Below, one piece after another: positions 1 through 7,124 of a stretch of DNA of 15,618 nucleotides. How positions within the stretch are numbered: position 1 is the first letter of the stretch; each line of letters starts with the position of its first letter. The position numbers and the translations under genes were made by a program. The notes under the pieces were generated by a model that did no database searches, was not told the DNA's origin, and saw only the letters and a program-made list of their open reading frames with translations. Origin of the DNA: Nitrosomonas sp. UBA6494 (GTDB taxonomy: Bacteria > Pseudomonadota > Gammaproteobacteria > Burkholderiales > Nitrosomonadaceae); the NCBI GenBank assembly GCA_002435335.1, contig DJMI01000066.1, positions 24,179 through 39,796 on the forward strand. The letters are read 5' to 3'.

Positions 1-648
1 CATGCCGACGATGCCGCCGCAGCACACGTTGATACCGGCGGCGCGTACTTCCTGTAATGTATCCAGGCGGTCCCGGTACTGTCGCGTGCTGATGATTTCT
101 TCGTAGAACTCGGGCGCGGTATCGAGGTTGTGATTGTAATAATCCAACCCGGCCTCACCGAGTTGCTGCGCCTGTCCGGGTTTCAACAATCCCAAGGTAG
201 CGCAGGTTTCCATTCCCAGCGCTTTGACGGCACGGATCATTTCGGTCATTTTCTCGATGTCGCGCTGCTTCGGCCCGCGCCACGCGGCGCCCATGCAGAA
301 TCGCGACGCCCCCTTCTCTTTTGCCGCAGTTGCAGCCGTGACAACTTCATCTACCGACAGCATCGCCTGGTTCTCAACCCCCGTATGGTAACGCGCCGCC
401 TGGGGGCAATAACCGCAATCTTCCGGACAACCGCCGGTTTTGACCGAAATCAGCGTCGACAACTGCACGCCGTTGGGGTCGTGGTGCTGCCGATGTACCG
501 TTTGCGCACGATAAAGCAAATCGTTGAACGGCATGTCGAGCAGCGCTTGAACGTCCGTCACGCTCCAGAGTGGCTCCTGTTCCCGTTTCCCAGTTATACT
601 GCCGGTATTGTTTTGCGCTTCGCAGGCGGTTAATGTATCTAAATTCAT
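1..648 (-). CDS. bioB: Biotin synthase BioB, N-terminal two thirds (cut by window edge)
   Basis: Radical SAM enzyme that inserts sulfur into dethiobiotin, the last step of biotin synthesis, in the cytoplasm. The minus-strand frame is open from the ATG at 648 to base 1 and gives 216 residues; the rest lies beyond the window. The radical SAM cluster motif CPEDCGYC is at residues 74-81 (C74, C78, C81). Other BioB hallmarks follow: FCMGAAWRGP, then TCATLGLL, YNHNLDT and INVCCGGIVGM at the cut end. The N-terminus has the usual short leader before the PLWSVTDVQALL region. The start lacks a strong ribosome binding site, but no better in-frame start was seen. The gene is divergent from comF. This part has clearly higher G+C than the right half of the window. 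Identification is secure; only completeness is unknown. Confidence 0.96.
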   Translation of the reverse strand, partial: MNLDTLTACEAQNNTGSITGKREQEPLWSVTDVQALLDMPFNDLLYRAQTVHRQHHDPNGVQLSTLISVKTGGCPEDCGYCPQAARYHTGVENQAMLSVDEVVTAATAAKEKGASRFCMGAAWRGPKQRDIEKMTEMIRAVKALGMETCATLGLLKPGQAQQLGEAGLDYYNHNLDTAPEFYEEIISTRQYRDRLDTLQEVRAAGINVCCGGIVGM

Positions 649-700
649 ACCCATTACCTATCGTCCAGTTTATATCGCATTCATGATTGAGAACATGGGA

Positions 701-728
701 TGATTACGGATTCGATGGATACTGTCAA
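701..728 (-). promoter_or_regulatory. Possible sigma-70 promoter for bioB
   Basis: On the minus strand a perfect TTGACA (728-723) is followed after 16 bases by TAATCA (706-701), a modest -10 match. It points at bioB, whose ATG is about 50 bases further on. No inverted repeat resembling the enterobacterial BirA operator (TTGTAAACC with its complement) is visible in the bioB-comF gap. The call rests on motif matching only. Confidence 0.35.
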
Positions 729-767
729 TTTTTCCAGCGGATATTTTCAACTACTCCTATAACTTTG

Positions 768-1466
768 ATGGTGATTTTGTCGGATAAAAACTGTGTGTTA
801 TGTGGTGCTGATGCGGATCAGTATATATGCACGCCTTGCTTTAACGATTTGCCGCAACTTCCCGCAAATCATTGCCCGATTTGCCTATGGCCAGTACCAA
901 CAAATGAAATTTGCGTTTCTTGCTTGAATAATCCACCTGCCTTTACTCGCACAATTGCAGCAATGCGCTACTCTTTTCCGGTGGATGCTCTGGTGCAATC
1001 GCTCAAATACCGAGCCAATCTGACGCTTGCGCCGATACTTGCGCAGCTGCTGGTGATATCATTGCACGCAGCAAAAACAGAACCGGATGTGATTGTACCG
1101 ATGCCGCTGCATCCGCTTCGATTGCGCGAACGAGGCTTTAATCAAGCAATGGAAATCGGGCGTTATGTTGCGAAACGATTGAACATCCCACTTTTTCCCG
1201 ATTGCTGCAAGCGCATCAAGCACACACAACCCCAGGCCGAACTGCCGTGGAAACAACGACAGAAAAACATTAGAAAAGCCTTTGATTGTACAATTGATCT
1301 CACCGGAAAACATATCGCCGTGGTCGACGATGTCATGACCACCGGTGAAACGTTAAATGAATTAGCCAGTGTACTTCGCAAACAAGGCGCATTGGAAATC
1401 AGCAACTGGGTCATTGCGCGAACGCTGCCCAAAAAAAAACAAACCGACCCTTTTTCCAACAAGTAA
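768..1466 (+). CDS. comF: ComF family phosphoribosyltransferase-like protein
   Basis: Member of the ComF/GntX family, linked to natural transformation (DNA uptake) in several bacteria; the biochemical activity is not well defined. The 232-residue product starts with a zinc-ribbon region holding eight cysteines in CxxC pairs (C9/C12, C21/C24, C36/C39, C49/C52). A type I phosphoribosyltransferase domain follows, with the family motif RERGFNQA near residues 120-127 and the PRPP-binding loop VVDDVMTTGET at 185-195. I chose the ATG at 768 because the first CxxC then sits eight residues in, as is usual. The frame extends back to a TTG at 687, but that extension has no family resemblance. No strong Shine-Dalgarno sequence is visible. 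trmL follows after 9 bases, so the two are probably co-transcribed. The nearby pilus operon makes a DNA-uptake role plausible but unproven. Confidence 0.92.
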   Translation: MVILSDKNCVLCGADADQYICTPCFNDLPQLPANHCPICLWPVPTNEICVSCLNNPPAFTRTIAAMRYSFPVDALVQSLKYRANLTLAPILAQLLVISLHAAKTEPDVIVPMPLHPLRLRERGFNQAMEIGRYVAKRLNIPLFPDCCKRIKHTQPQAELPWKQRQKNIRKAFDCTIDLTGKHIAVVDDVMTTGETLNELASVLRKQGALEISNWVIARTLPKKKQTDPFSNK

Positions 1467-1475
1467 CTTATCCGC

Positions 1476-1940
1476 ATGCTACATGTCGTTTTATACCAAC
1501 CGGAAATTCCGCCAAACACCGGTAACATCATTCGCCTATGCGCAAATACCGGAGCTCAACTGCATTTGATCAAGCCGCTTGGCTTTCCGTTGAAAGACAA
1601 ACAATTGATTCGTGCCGGCCTGGATTACCATGAATTTGCAGCCATGAAAGTTCATGAGAATTGGCAGGATTGCTGCACCGGTTTAGTGGAGCACCGGCTA
1701 TTTGCGGTTACCACGAAGGGGAAACAACGTTACGACGAAATACATTATGCAGCCGACGATGTTTTTGTTTTTGGCTCAGAAACCCGCGGCTTACCCAGTG
1801 AAATCTTGGAAAGTTTTGCAGCTACACAACGCATTCGGATTCCGATGGTCGCCAGTAGCCGCAGCCTGAATTTATCCAATACCGCAGCTATCATCGTTTA
1901 CGAAGCCTGGCGGCAGATCGGATTTCCTAATGGATCATAA
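1476..1940 (+). CDS. trmL: tRNA (cytidine(34)-2'-O)-methyltransferase TrmL
   Basis: SPOUT-class methyltransferase that 2'-O-methylates the wobble nucleotide 34 of certain leucine tRNAs using S-adenosylmethionine. The product is 154 residues, close to the E. coli enzyme. The N-terminal LYQPEIPPNTGNIIRLC (residues 6-22) and the knot motifs are present: VFGSETRGLP at 98-107, then IPM at 122-124 and RSLNLSNTAAIIVYEAW at 129-145. These are the SAM-binding trefoil-knot signatures of the family. The ATG lies 9 bases after the comF stop, suggesting a two-gene operon. Its stop codon abuts the pilQ stop codon with no spacer. Identification is strong. Confidence 0.95.
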   Translation: MLHVVLYQPEIPPNTGNIIRLCANTGAQLHLIKPLGFPLKDKQLIRAGLDYHEFAAMKVHENWQDCCTGLVEHRLFAVTTKGKQRYDEIHYAADDVFVFGSETRGLPSEILESFAATQRIRIPMVASSRSLNLSNTAAIIVYEAWRQIGFPNGS

Positions 1941-4058
1941 TTACTGTAGATTCAAGCTATCGCTCAAAATTCTAGGTGTCACAAAAATCAATAATTCGCG
2001 TTTCTCGTCGACTTTTGCGGTATTCCTGAACACATTACCCAACACGGGGATATCTCCCAGCATGGGTACTTTGTTGACCACTTCATTCTCTGTTCGGTCA
2101 AAAATACCGCCAATCACAACAGTGCCGCCGTTTTCGACCAGCACTTTAGTCGTTACCTGTTTGGTATTGATCGGTGGCGGCAGAAATTGGTTGATCGCCT
2201 GACCGATTTTGTCCTGATTAACATTTAATTCCATATCAATCTGCCCATTGTGTGTAATCAACGGCTTGACGCGCAGCCGCAGTGTCGCATCCATAAAGCG
2301 AATGCTGGTAGCACCGCTGCTTGTTGCTTGTTGATACGGTACACGATCACCCTGTTCAATCGTAGCTTCGATACCGTGCGCCGTCACAACGCGCGGACTG
2401 GCAATGACTCTTCCTCGCCGATCAGTCTCCAGTGCCGACAATTCCAGATTGATTAATCGACCGTTATTGATTTTCATCAAACTCAAACCCAGCGCTGCCG
2501 GACCACCCAGCAATCCGGTCGCAGCGGCAGCAGGCAAATTGACATTCAGATTGTTGGCACCACTTGCAGAACCTCCTCCGGCCAAAGCACTGGAGCCGGT
2601 CAGACTGCCTGAAATTCCTAAGCGCTGATCCCCAACACCCGTTGCATTTTGCACACCAAAACGTGCACCAAGATTACGACTAAACGATTCTATCGCTTCG
2701 ACGATACGCGCTTCAATCATAACTTGACGCTGGAATGCATCCAATTTCTGAATGCGCCGCCTAATTTCATCCAAACGGGATGGAATATCGGTTATCGTAA
2801 CCGTATTGCTAATTTCATCCAGACTAACCGCACCACGCTTACTGAGCATACCCTCAAACGACATTGAGTTGACTCGGCGGTGATTCAAATGAAAAACTTC
2901 CGATCGCAAAGGCTCCAATTCGGAAATTTGCTGCTTCGCTTCTATATCGAGCAACTCACGATCCGCCATTTCTTTGCTTGGAGCGACAAAAATAACGTTT
3001 CCTGTTTTGCGTTTATCTAATCCTTGTGACTGCAACACGATGTCAAGCGCTTGATCCCATGGCACATCTTTGAGTCGTAGCGTCAAATTACCACCGACAG
3101 AATCGCTGGCAATAATGTTCAAATTGGTAAAATCAGCAATCACCTGTAGTACCGCTCGCACTTCTATATCTTGAAAGTTTAGCGATAACCGTTCACCGGT
3201 ATAACCGCCGTCAACACGCTTCTTTCTGGCAATTTCTTCTTCATCTTCAGTCAATGCACGCACTTCCAAAACAAAGCGAGTGCCGGTGTGTTGCGCTGAA
3301 TGCTCCCAACGTCCGCTCGCCTTGACCAGCATGCGAACATTATCGCCTTTCTTTGAAGTTTCTATGGTATGCACCGGCGTTGCGAAATCCACAACATCCA
3401 ACCGTCTTTTCAGGCTTCCCGGCAATAAAGTATCCACGAATTCAACAATAATATTTTCACCCTGCTGTTGCACATCGACGCTAGTACCCTCTTTAGACAA
3501 ATCGACCTCCACTCGCCCTTCGCCATAAGGGCCGCGGCGAAAATCAATATCTCGCAGACTGTTCATTTTTCTATTCGGTGTTTCTTCGGCAAAACGAACC
3601 ACTGCATCACTCGCCATATTGTCTGCCACGCTCATTAACTTGATCAGCAAAATATTATCTTGTGGATGCAATTCGTAACGCATTAACTTGGATAGATTCA
3701 TCACCACACGCGTCCGATTACCGACCTGCACGATGTTGATGCTGCGCAAATCCCCTTCTGCTGCGGCTTCTTGCACATGCCTGCCGAGATCATTAGCCAC
3801 ATCTTGAAAATCGAAATAGATACGATGCGGATTGCTTAATGCGACGCCTACAGGTAATGTTGGTAACGGACGATCCAGCGTGAGCTTAGCTATCACTTCA
3901 CCGTTTAAGAAAGTTGAAATCTCAATGGCACGAATATTATTGCTCGGCTTAGCTTCAGAAGGAAGCTCTTCAGCAGTCACCAAATGAGTGAAACAAATCA
4001 ACAACACTACCACAATGATGTTCAGCATATCTTTTATCAGCAGTATTCGTCGACTCAT
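1941..4058 (-). CDS. pilQ: Type IV pilus secretin PilQ
   Basis: Outer-membrane secretin forming the gated channel through which the type IV pilus passes, and through which DNA may enter in transformable strains. The 705-residue precursor has an N-terminal signal peptide with a hydrophobic core at about 12-27 and likely cleavage after A29. Two AMIN peptidoglycan-binding domains (about 44-142 and 168-268) follow. Then come an STN/N0 domain (about 288-356, containing LSLNFQDIEVRAVLQVIADF), a secretin N1 region (about 385-445) and the secretin barrel (about 450-700). The barrel ends with the signature VPMLGDIPVLGNVF and LIFVTPRIL. A Gly/Ala/Ser-rich stretch lies inside the barrel, as in other PilQ proteins. 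A good Shine-Dalgarno (TAGGGA) precedes the ATG and overlaps the pilP stop. It is last in the pilMNOPQ operon. No aroK-aroB follows, unlike in many gamma- and betaproteobacteria. Confidence 0.96.
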   Translation of the reverse strand: MSRRILLIKDMLNIIVVVLLICFTHLVTAEELPSEAKPSNNIRAIEISTFLNGEVIAKLTLDRPLPTLPVGVALSNPHRIYFDFQDVANDLGRHVQEAAAEGDLRSINIVQVGNRTRVVMNLSKLMRYELHPQDNILLIKLMSVADNMASDAVVRFAEETPNRKMNSLRDIDFRRGPYGEGRVEVDLSKEGTSVDVQQQGENIIVEFVDTLLPGSLKRRLDVVDFATPVHTIETSKKGDNVRMLVKASGRWEHSAQHTGTRFVLEVRALTEDEEEIARKKRVDGGYTGERLSLNFQDIEVRAVLQVIADFTNLNIIASDSVGGNLTLRLKDVPWDQALDIVLQSQGLDKRKTGNVIFVAPSKEMADRELLDIEAKQQISELEPLRSEVFHLNHRRVNSMSFEGMLSKRGAVSLDEISNTVTITDIPSRLDEIRRRIQKLDAFQRQVMIEARIVEAIESFSRNLGARFGVQNATGVGDQRLGISGSLTGSSALAGGGSASGANNLNVNLPAAAATGLLGGPAALGLSLMKINNGRLINLELSALETDRRGRVIASPRVVTAHGIEATIEQGDRVPYQQATSSGATSIRFMDATLRLRVKPLITHNGQIDMELNVNQDKIGQAINQFLPPPINTKQVTTKVLVENGGTVVIGGIFDRTENEVVNKVPMLGDIPVLGNVFRNTAKVDEKRELLIFVTPRILSDSLNLQ

Positions 4059-4065
4059 AGTTTCC

Positions 4066-4584
4066 CTAATTTTTGAGCATCAGCGCACTGGTTCGCTCAA
4101 CCCATTCATTGACGCCTTCTTGCACAATTTCCTGTAATTTTACTTCCGACTCTGAAATATGACTGATTCTGCCAAAATTTTGTCCCATATAATTGCCCGT
4201 CTTTACGCGATATAAAGTACCTTCCGGCGATTTAATCAATGCATAAATCATATCTTTCTGCTGCAGTGTCCCAACCATGGCGAGACTCTCAAGCGGATAA
4301 GATTCCAGCACTTCCTTGCGCCGACTCAAATCCGGTTGAATGCCATCCAGAGCAGTTTGAACTTGATCGTTCTTATGTGGCGCAAACGGATTGGATAGCT
4401 CAAATGCGCCGTAAACAAATGATTTATAGTGATTAACTTCAGGAAGCGGTTCTACACGACCTTGCAATCCCACCCCCGCATTTCTAACAAATTCATCTAA
4501 ATCACTATAATCATTCTGAGCACATGCAGTTAACATAATCATAAATGTTACCGCTAATGTTAGCAGGATTATTTTTTTTATCAT
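4066..4584 (-). CDS. pilP: Type IV pilus inner-membrane lipoprotein PilP
   Basis: Lipoprotein that links the PilN/PilO inner-membrane complex to the PilQ secretin across the periplasm. The 172-residue product has a type II signal peptide: lysines at 3-4, a hydrophobic stretch, and a lipobox LTAC with the lipidated cysteine at residue 21. Downstream is the family motif LSNPFAPHK, which lies in the flexible segment that contacts PilN/PilO. The beta-rich C-terminal part contains VGTLQQKDMIYALIKSPEGTLYRVKTG, split here by normal variation only; this HR domain binds the PilQ periplasmic domains. It starts 2 bases after the pilO stop and ends 7 bases before pilQ, so translation is probably coupled. 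Confidence 0.94.
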   Translation of the reverse strand: MIKKIILLTLAVTFMIMLTACAQNDYSDLDEFVRNAGVGLQGRVEPLPEVNHYKSFVYGAFELSNPFAPHKNDQVQTALDGIQPDLSRRKEVLESYPLESLAMVGTLQQKDMIYALIKSPEGTLYRVKTGNYMGQNFGRISHISESEVKLQEIVQEGVNEWVERTSALMLKN

Positions 4585-4586
4585 GA

Positions 4587-5201
4587 TTATTTCTTTGAAG
4601 ATTGCTTAATCAATTCGTTTTCATCCAAATAACGAAACGTTTTCGCAACAACATCCAGTACCAGCTTGCCGTCATTGCCAGGTTTAAGGTTGATGTCGTT
4701 TAAAGTCACAATCCGTGATAATTGCGCCACATCGCTGGCAAATGCACCTATATCATGATAACCGCCTGTTACACGAATAGAAACCGGTAACTCGGCATAA
4801 AATGTGCTCATCGCTTCCTGAGCTGCCGGCTTAAACAATTCAAATTGCAAACCCCGGCCTAACCCCGCTTGATTGATATCGATCAAGAGAGCTTCCATTT
4901 CCGATTTATCAGGCAATTGTCTCAGCAAGATGGTTAAATTCTTTTCAATTTCCTGCAGTTGCTCGCGCAATAACGGTAAATTGACCGCACTCCTTTTCTT
5001 CGCGACATAGGAATTTTTTAATGTTTCTTCCTCTGCCTGCACTTTTTCCAATGCTTCCAACTGATCTTGCCAAATTAAAAAAAAGCCGCCAACGATGATC
5101 GAAACAAATAAAATTGCCAATGCGCCGATTTTAATCGGTGTTGGCCAACTGCCGGCCTGATTGATATCAAGGCGCTTTAATTCATTAAGTAAATCGTTCA
5201 T
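4587..5201 (-). CDS. pilO: Type IV pilus alignment protein PilO
   Basis: Bitopic inner-membrane protein that dimerises with PilN and transmits the state of the cytoplasmic PilM/ATPase platform to PilP and PilQ. The 204 residues show a short cytoplasmic N-terminus (NDLLNELKRLDINQAGSWP), one transmembrane helix at about 25-44, and a charged coiled-coil segment at about 45-105. A ferredoxin-like periplasmic domain follows, with motifs typical of PilO (ELPVSIRVTGGYHDIGAFASDVA). The start matches the family N-terminus, although the ribosome binding site is weak. It lies 45 bases after the pilN stop, the widest gap inside this operon. Length and layout are normal. Confidence 0.94.
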   Translation of the reverse strand: MNDLLNELKRLDINQAGSWPTPIKIGALAILFVSIIVGGFFLIWQDQLEALEKVQAEEETLKNSYVAKKRSAVNLPLLREQLQEIEKNLTILLRQLPDKSEMEALLIDINQAGLGRGLQFELFKPAAQEAMSTFYAELPVSIRVTGGYHDIGAFASDVAQLSRIVTLNDINLKPGNDGKLVLDVVAKTFRYLDENELIKQSSKK

Positions 5202-5246
5202 CGCACTATTTTCTTATCCAGTAAGATTATTGCCTATAGCTTCCGA

Positions 5247-5801
5247 TCACCCTGCAACTTCTTCTCGTCGCAATTTTATTTTCATGTGAAACTCATTTTG
5301 TCGCGCATTATTTACCGTCGTTGCTTTGATTTCGATTAGAAGCGGCGACATCAACCAAGGAGAAGATTCTATATTGCGCATCAAAGCGGAAACACGCGCA
5401 TTCGTTTGAGCATAACCAATCAAAGTTACATCCTGGCCTTCTTGCTTTATGCTCTGGAAATACACACCATCGGGTAACAGCCGAACCAACTGATCCAATA
5501 AATGCACTACCTCGGAACGACTATTTTGCAGAGCCTCTACAACCTGTTTGCGCGCCAACAGTTCTTGCATTTGCGTATTTATGTTTCTGATTTCCGCAAT
5601 CTCTTTGTCCAAAAGAGCAATTTGATCATTCAAATATTGATTGCGTCCAGTCTGATGCGTAATAGCATCATCAATCACTGTATAAATTCCGAAAACAACA
5701 ATAATGCCCATCAAGCTTATCAAGCCCGCTAAAGTAGCGATTTGCTGCTGTCGTGCCTTGCGTTTTTGTTCCCGATGAGGAAGTAAGTTAATTCGAATCA
5801 T
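5247..5801 (-). CDS. pilN: Type IV pilus assembly protein PilN
   Basis: Inner-membrane partner of PilO that also binds cytoplasmic PilM through its N-terminal tail. The protein begins with the diagnostic PilM-binding motif MIRINLLPHRE. One transmembrane helix follows (about 21-43), then a coiled coil (about 50-90) and a small periplasmic domain (LLPDGVYFQSIKQEGQDVTLIGYA near residues 112-135). Length, 184 residues, is usual. Its ATG overlaps the pilM stop codon in an ATGA arrangement (5798-5801), which indicates translational coupling and roughly equal synthesis of the two partners. The call is secure. Confidence 0.95.
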   Translation of the reverse strand: MIRINLLPHREQKRKARQQQIATLAGLISLMGIIVVFGIYTVIDDAITHQTGRNQYLNDQIALLDKEIAEIRNINTQMQELLARKQVVEALQNSRSEVVHLLDQLVRLLPDGVYFQSIKQEGQDVTLIGYAQTNARVSALMRNIESSPWLMSPLLIEIKATTVNNARQNEFHMKIKLRREEVAG

Positions 5802-6898
5802 GATGGATCAAAACTGCGTAATGCCAGGCCACAGGCGATTAATAGTGCGGGAGCATCAATATTAAGCTGTCGTGATGAAATACGACCTGCTTGTTCCATA
5901 TTGGCAAAAGGATTCACAATCAGCGTACTGACTTGGGTTCGCGAGGAGATAATCGCATCTAGCCCTGGAATAACAGCGCATCCACCAGCGATGAAAATAT
6001 AATTGACTTCAGTATACTGGGTGGATGTATAAAAAAATTGAATCGCACGCATGACCTCGATTGCGAGCGTTTCACAAAAAGGTTGCAATACGTCTGCCTG
6101 GTAATTCTCCGGCAAATTCCCACCCCGCTTTGCATGCTCGGATTCTTCCAATGAAAGATTAAATTGATTATGAATTTCCTGTGTAAGTTGATTACCGCCA
6201 AAAGGTTGATCCCTGGTATACAGGGATTCTCCGTTAAGCAACACGTTCACTTTCATTACCGTAGCTCCGATATCGACCAAAGCTACAATTTGGTCTTTAC
6301 CGGCACCGGGCAATTGCTGCAGCATTAACTCGAAGGCTGCTTGTGCCGCATAAGGTTCTGCATCCATAACGACCGCTTTAAGCTCTGCCGCTAAAGCTGC
6401 TGCTACACGATCTTCCACTTTTTCCTTACGCGATGCCGCAATCAGGACTTCAACTTCCTCAGGATTATCAGGCACAGATCTGATAACTTGGAAATCCAAA
6501 TCCACTTCATCCAATGGGAAAGGAATATATTGACTGGCCTCGTTCTCCACTTGAAAAGCCAAATCATCCTCACGCTGACCGGCTGGAACAACTATTCGTT
6601 TGGTAATGACATCAGTCGACGGCAATGCGAGCGCTACATTTTTTTGTCGCGTACCCATACGCTTCCAGCAACGTCGCAAACATTCACTGACTGCATCCAT
6701 ATTTACAATGCCGCCATCCTGCATCGCATCGGGCGGCATAGTTTCAATCACGTAACGCTCGATTCGGTAGGCTTGATTCTTATTGACTTGGGATAATTCG
6801 ACCATCTTCACTGATAAAGAACTAATATCCACACCGATTAAAGATGGCGGCTTAATCCTGAAGAAATCCAAATTGATTTCAATATTTCCCTTGAACAT
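5798..6898 (-). CDS. pilM: Type IV pilus actin-like protein PilM
   Basis: Cytoplasmic actin-fold protein (FtsA/MreB superfamily) that binds the PilN tail and connects the pilus motor to the inner-membrane alignment complex. The 366-residue product has a nucleotide-binding fold: phosphate-1 motif GVDISSLSVK (22-31), phosphate-2 motif VDIGATVMKV (208-217) and the adenosine-loop motif FIAGGCAVIPGLD (302-314). The N-terminal FFRIKPPSLIGVDI is typical of proteobacterial PilM. It is the first gene of the operon and diverges from mrcA. No strong Shine-Dalgarno is seen before the ATG. Confidence 0.95.
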   Translation of the reverse strand: MFKGNIEINLDFFRIKPPSLIGVDISSLSVKMVELSQVNKNQAYRIERYVIETMPPDAMQDGGIVNMDAVSECLRRCWKRMGTRQKNVALALPSTDVITKRIVVPAGQREDDLAFQVENEASQYIPFPLDEVDLDFQVIRSVPDNPEEVEVLIAASRKEKVEDRVAAALAAELKAVVMDAEPYAAQAAFELMLQQLPGAGKDQIVALVDIGATVMKVNVLLNGESLYTRDQPFGGNQLTQEIHNQFNLSLEESEHAKRGGNLPENYQADVLQPFCETLAIEVMRAIQFFYTSTQYTEVNYIFIAGGCAVIPGLDAIISSRTQVSTLIVNPFANMEQAGRISSRQLNIDAPALLIACGLALRSFDPS

Positions 6899-6970
6899 TG
6901 GCTTATTAGCAGCGATACTCGTTAGTTATGTGTTTACCGCAATCCGATCATTATGTATAACCCAATCATT

Positions 6971-6982
6971 ATTTGTACAAAT
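6971..6982. repeat. Perfect 12-bp palindrome in the pilM-mrcA control region
   Basis: ATTTGTACAAAT reads identically on both strands. It lies about 73 bases upstream of the pilM ATG and next to a minus-strand TATAAT (6986-6981). A regulator operator is one explanation; chance in AT-rich DNA is another. Confidence 0.4.
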
Positions 6983-6986
6983 TATA
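6981..6986 (-). promoter_or_regulatory. Possible -10 element for pilM operon
   Basis: A perfect TATAAT is read on the minus strand about 83 bases upstream of the pilM ATG. At 17-base spacing the -35 position reads CATGCA, a poor match. If real, this promoter would be weak or activator-dependent. It lies between two dyads, at 6971-6982 and 6996-7012. Confidence 0.3.
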
Positions 6987-6995
6987 CAAATTCAC

Positions 6996-7012
6996 TACCA
7001 TACTGCATGGTA
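6996..7012. repeat. Inverted repeat in the pilM-mrcA control region
   Basis: TACCAT (6996-7001) and ATGGTA (7007-7012) are perfect complements around a 5-base centre ACTGC. The dyad covers the -35 region of the candidate pilM promoter. It could be an operator; no specific regulator is recognised. Confidence 0.35.
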
Positions 7013-7024
7013 CGTCACTTTGGA

Positions 7025-7044
7025 ATTTTGCCAGATTTTGCCAG
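7025..7044 (+). repeat. Tandem 10-bp direct repeat upstream of mrcA
   Basis: The unit ATTTTGCCAG occurs twice with no spacer (7025-7034 and 7035-7044), so the copies lie about one helical turn apart. Each copy contains TTGCCA, a close match to a -35 element. The repeat may be a paired regulator site, or a simple duplication. Confidence 0.6.
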
Positions 7045-7056
7045 AAACCATTTAAA
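7028..7056 (+). promoter_or_regulatory. Possible sigma-70 promoter for mrcA
   Basis: TTGCCA (7028-7033, five of six bases matching TTGACA) is followed after 17 bases by TTTAAA (7051-7056, four of six matching TATAAT). Transcription would start near 7063, leaving a leader of about 60 bases before the mrcA ATG. The -35 lies in the first copy of the tandem repeat; the second copy has no good -10 at the correct distance. Confidence 0.4.
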
Positions 7057-7124
7057 GAAAAACAAGATATATACCCCTTATTCCAATGTATTCTAACAAA
7101 TCTTCATCTTAAGAATCTTTTTTT

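Noticed and set aside
130..633. Open frame of 167 codons on the plus strand
   Set aside because: It lies entirely opposite bioB, which has full radical SAM motifs; the plus-strand translation resembles no family and reflects high G+C.
687..767. TTG-initiated N-terminal extension of comF
   Set aside because: The 27 extra residues lack similarity to ComF, and the family normally begins just before the first CxxC pair.
649..767. BirA operator in the bioB-comF gap
   Set aside because: No copy of the enterobacterial half-sites or any other long dyad was found by eye, so BirA control of this bioB is not supported here.
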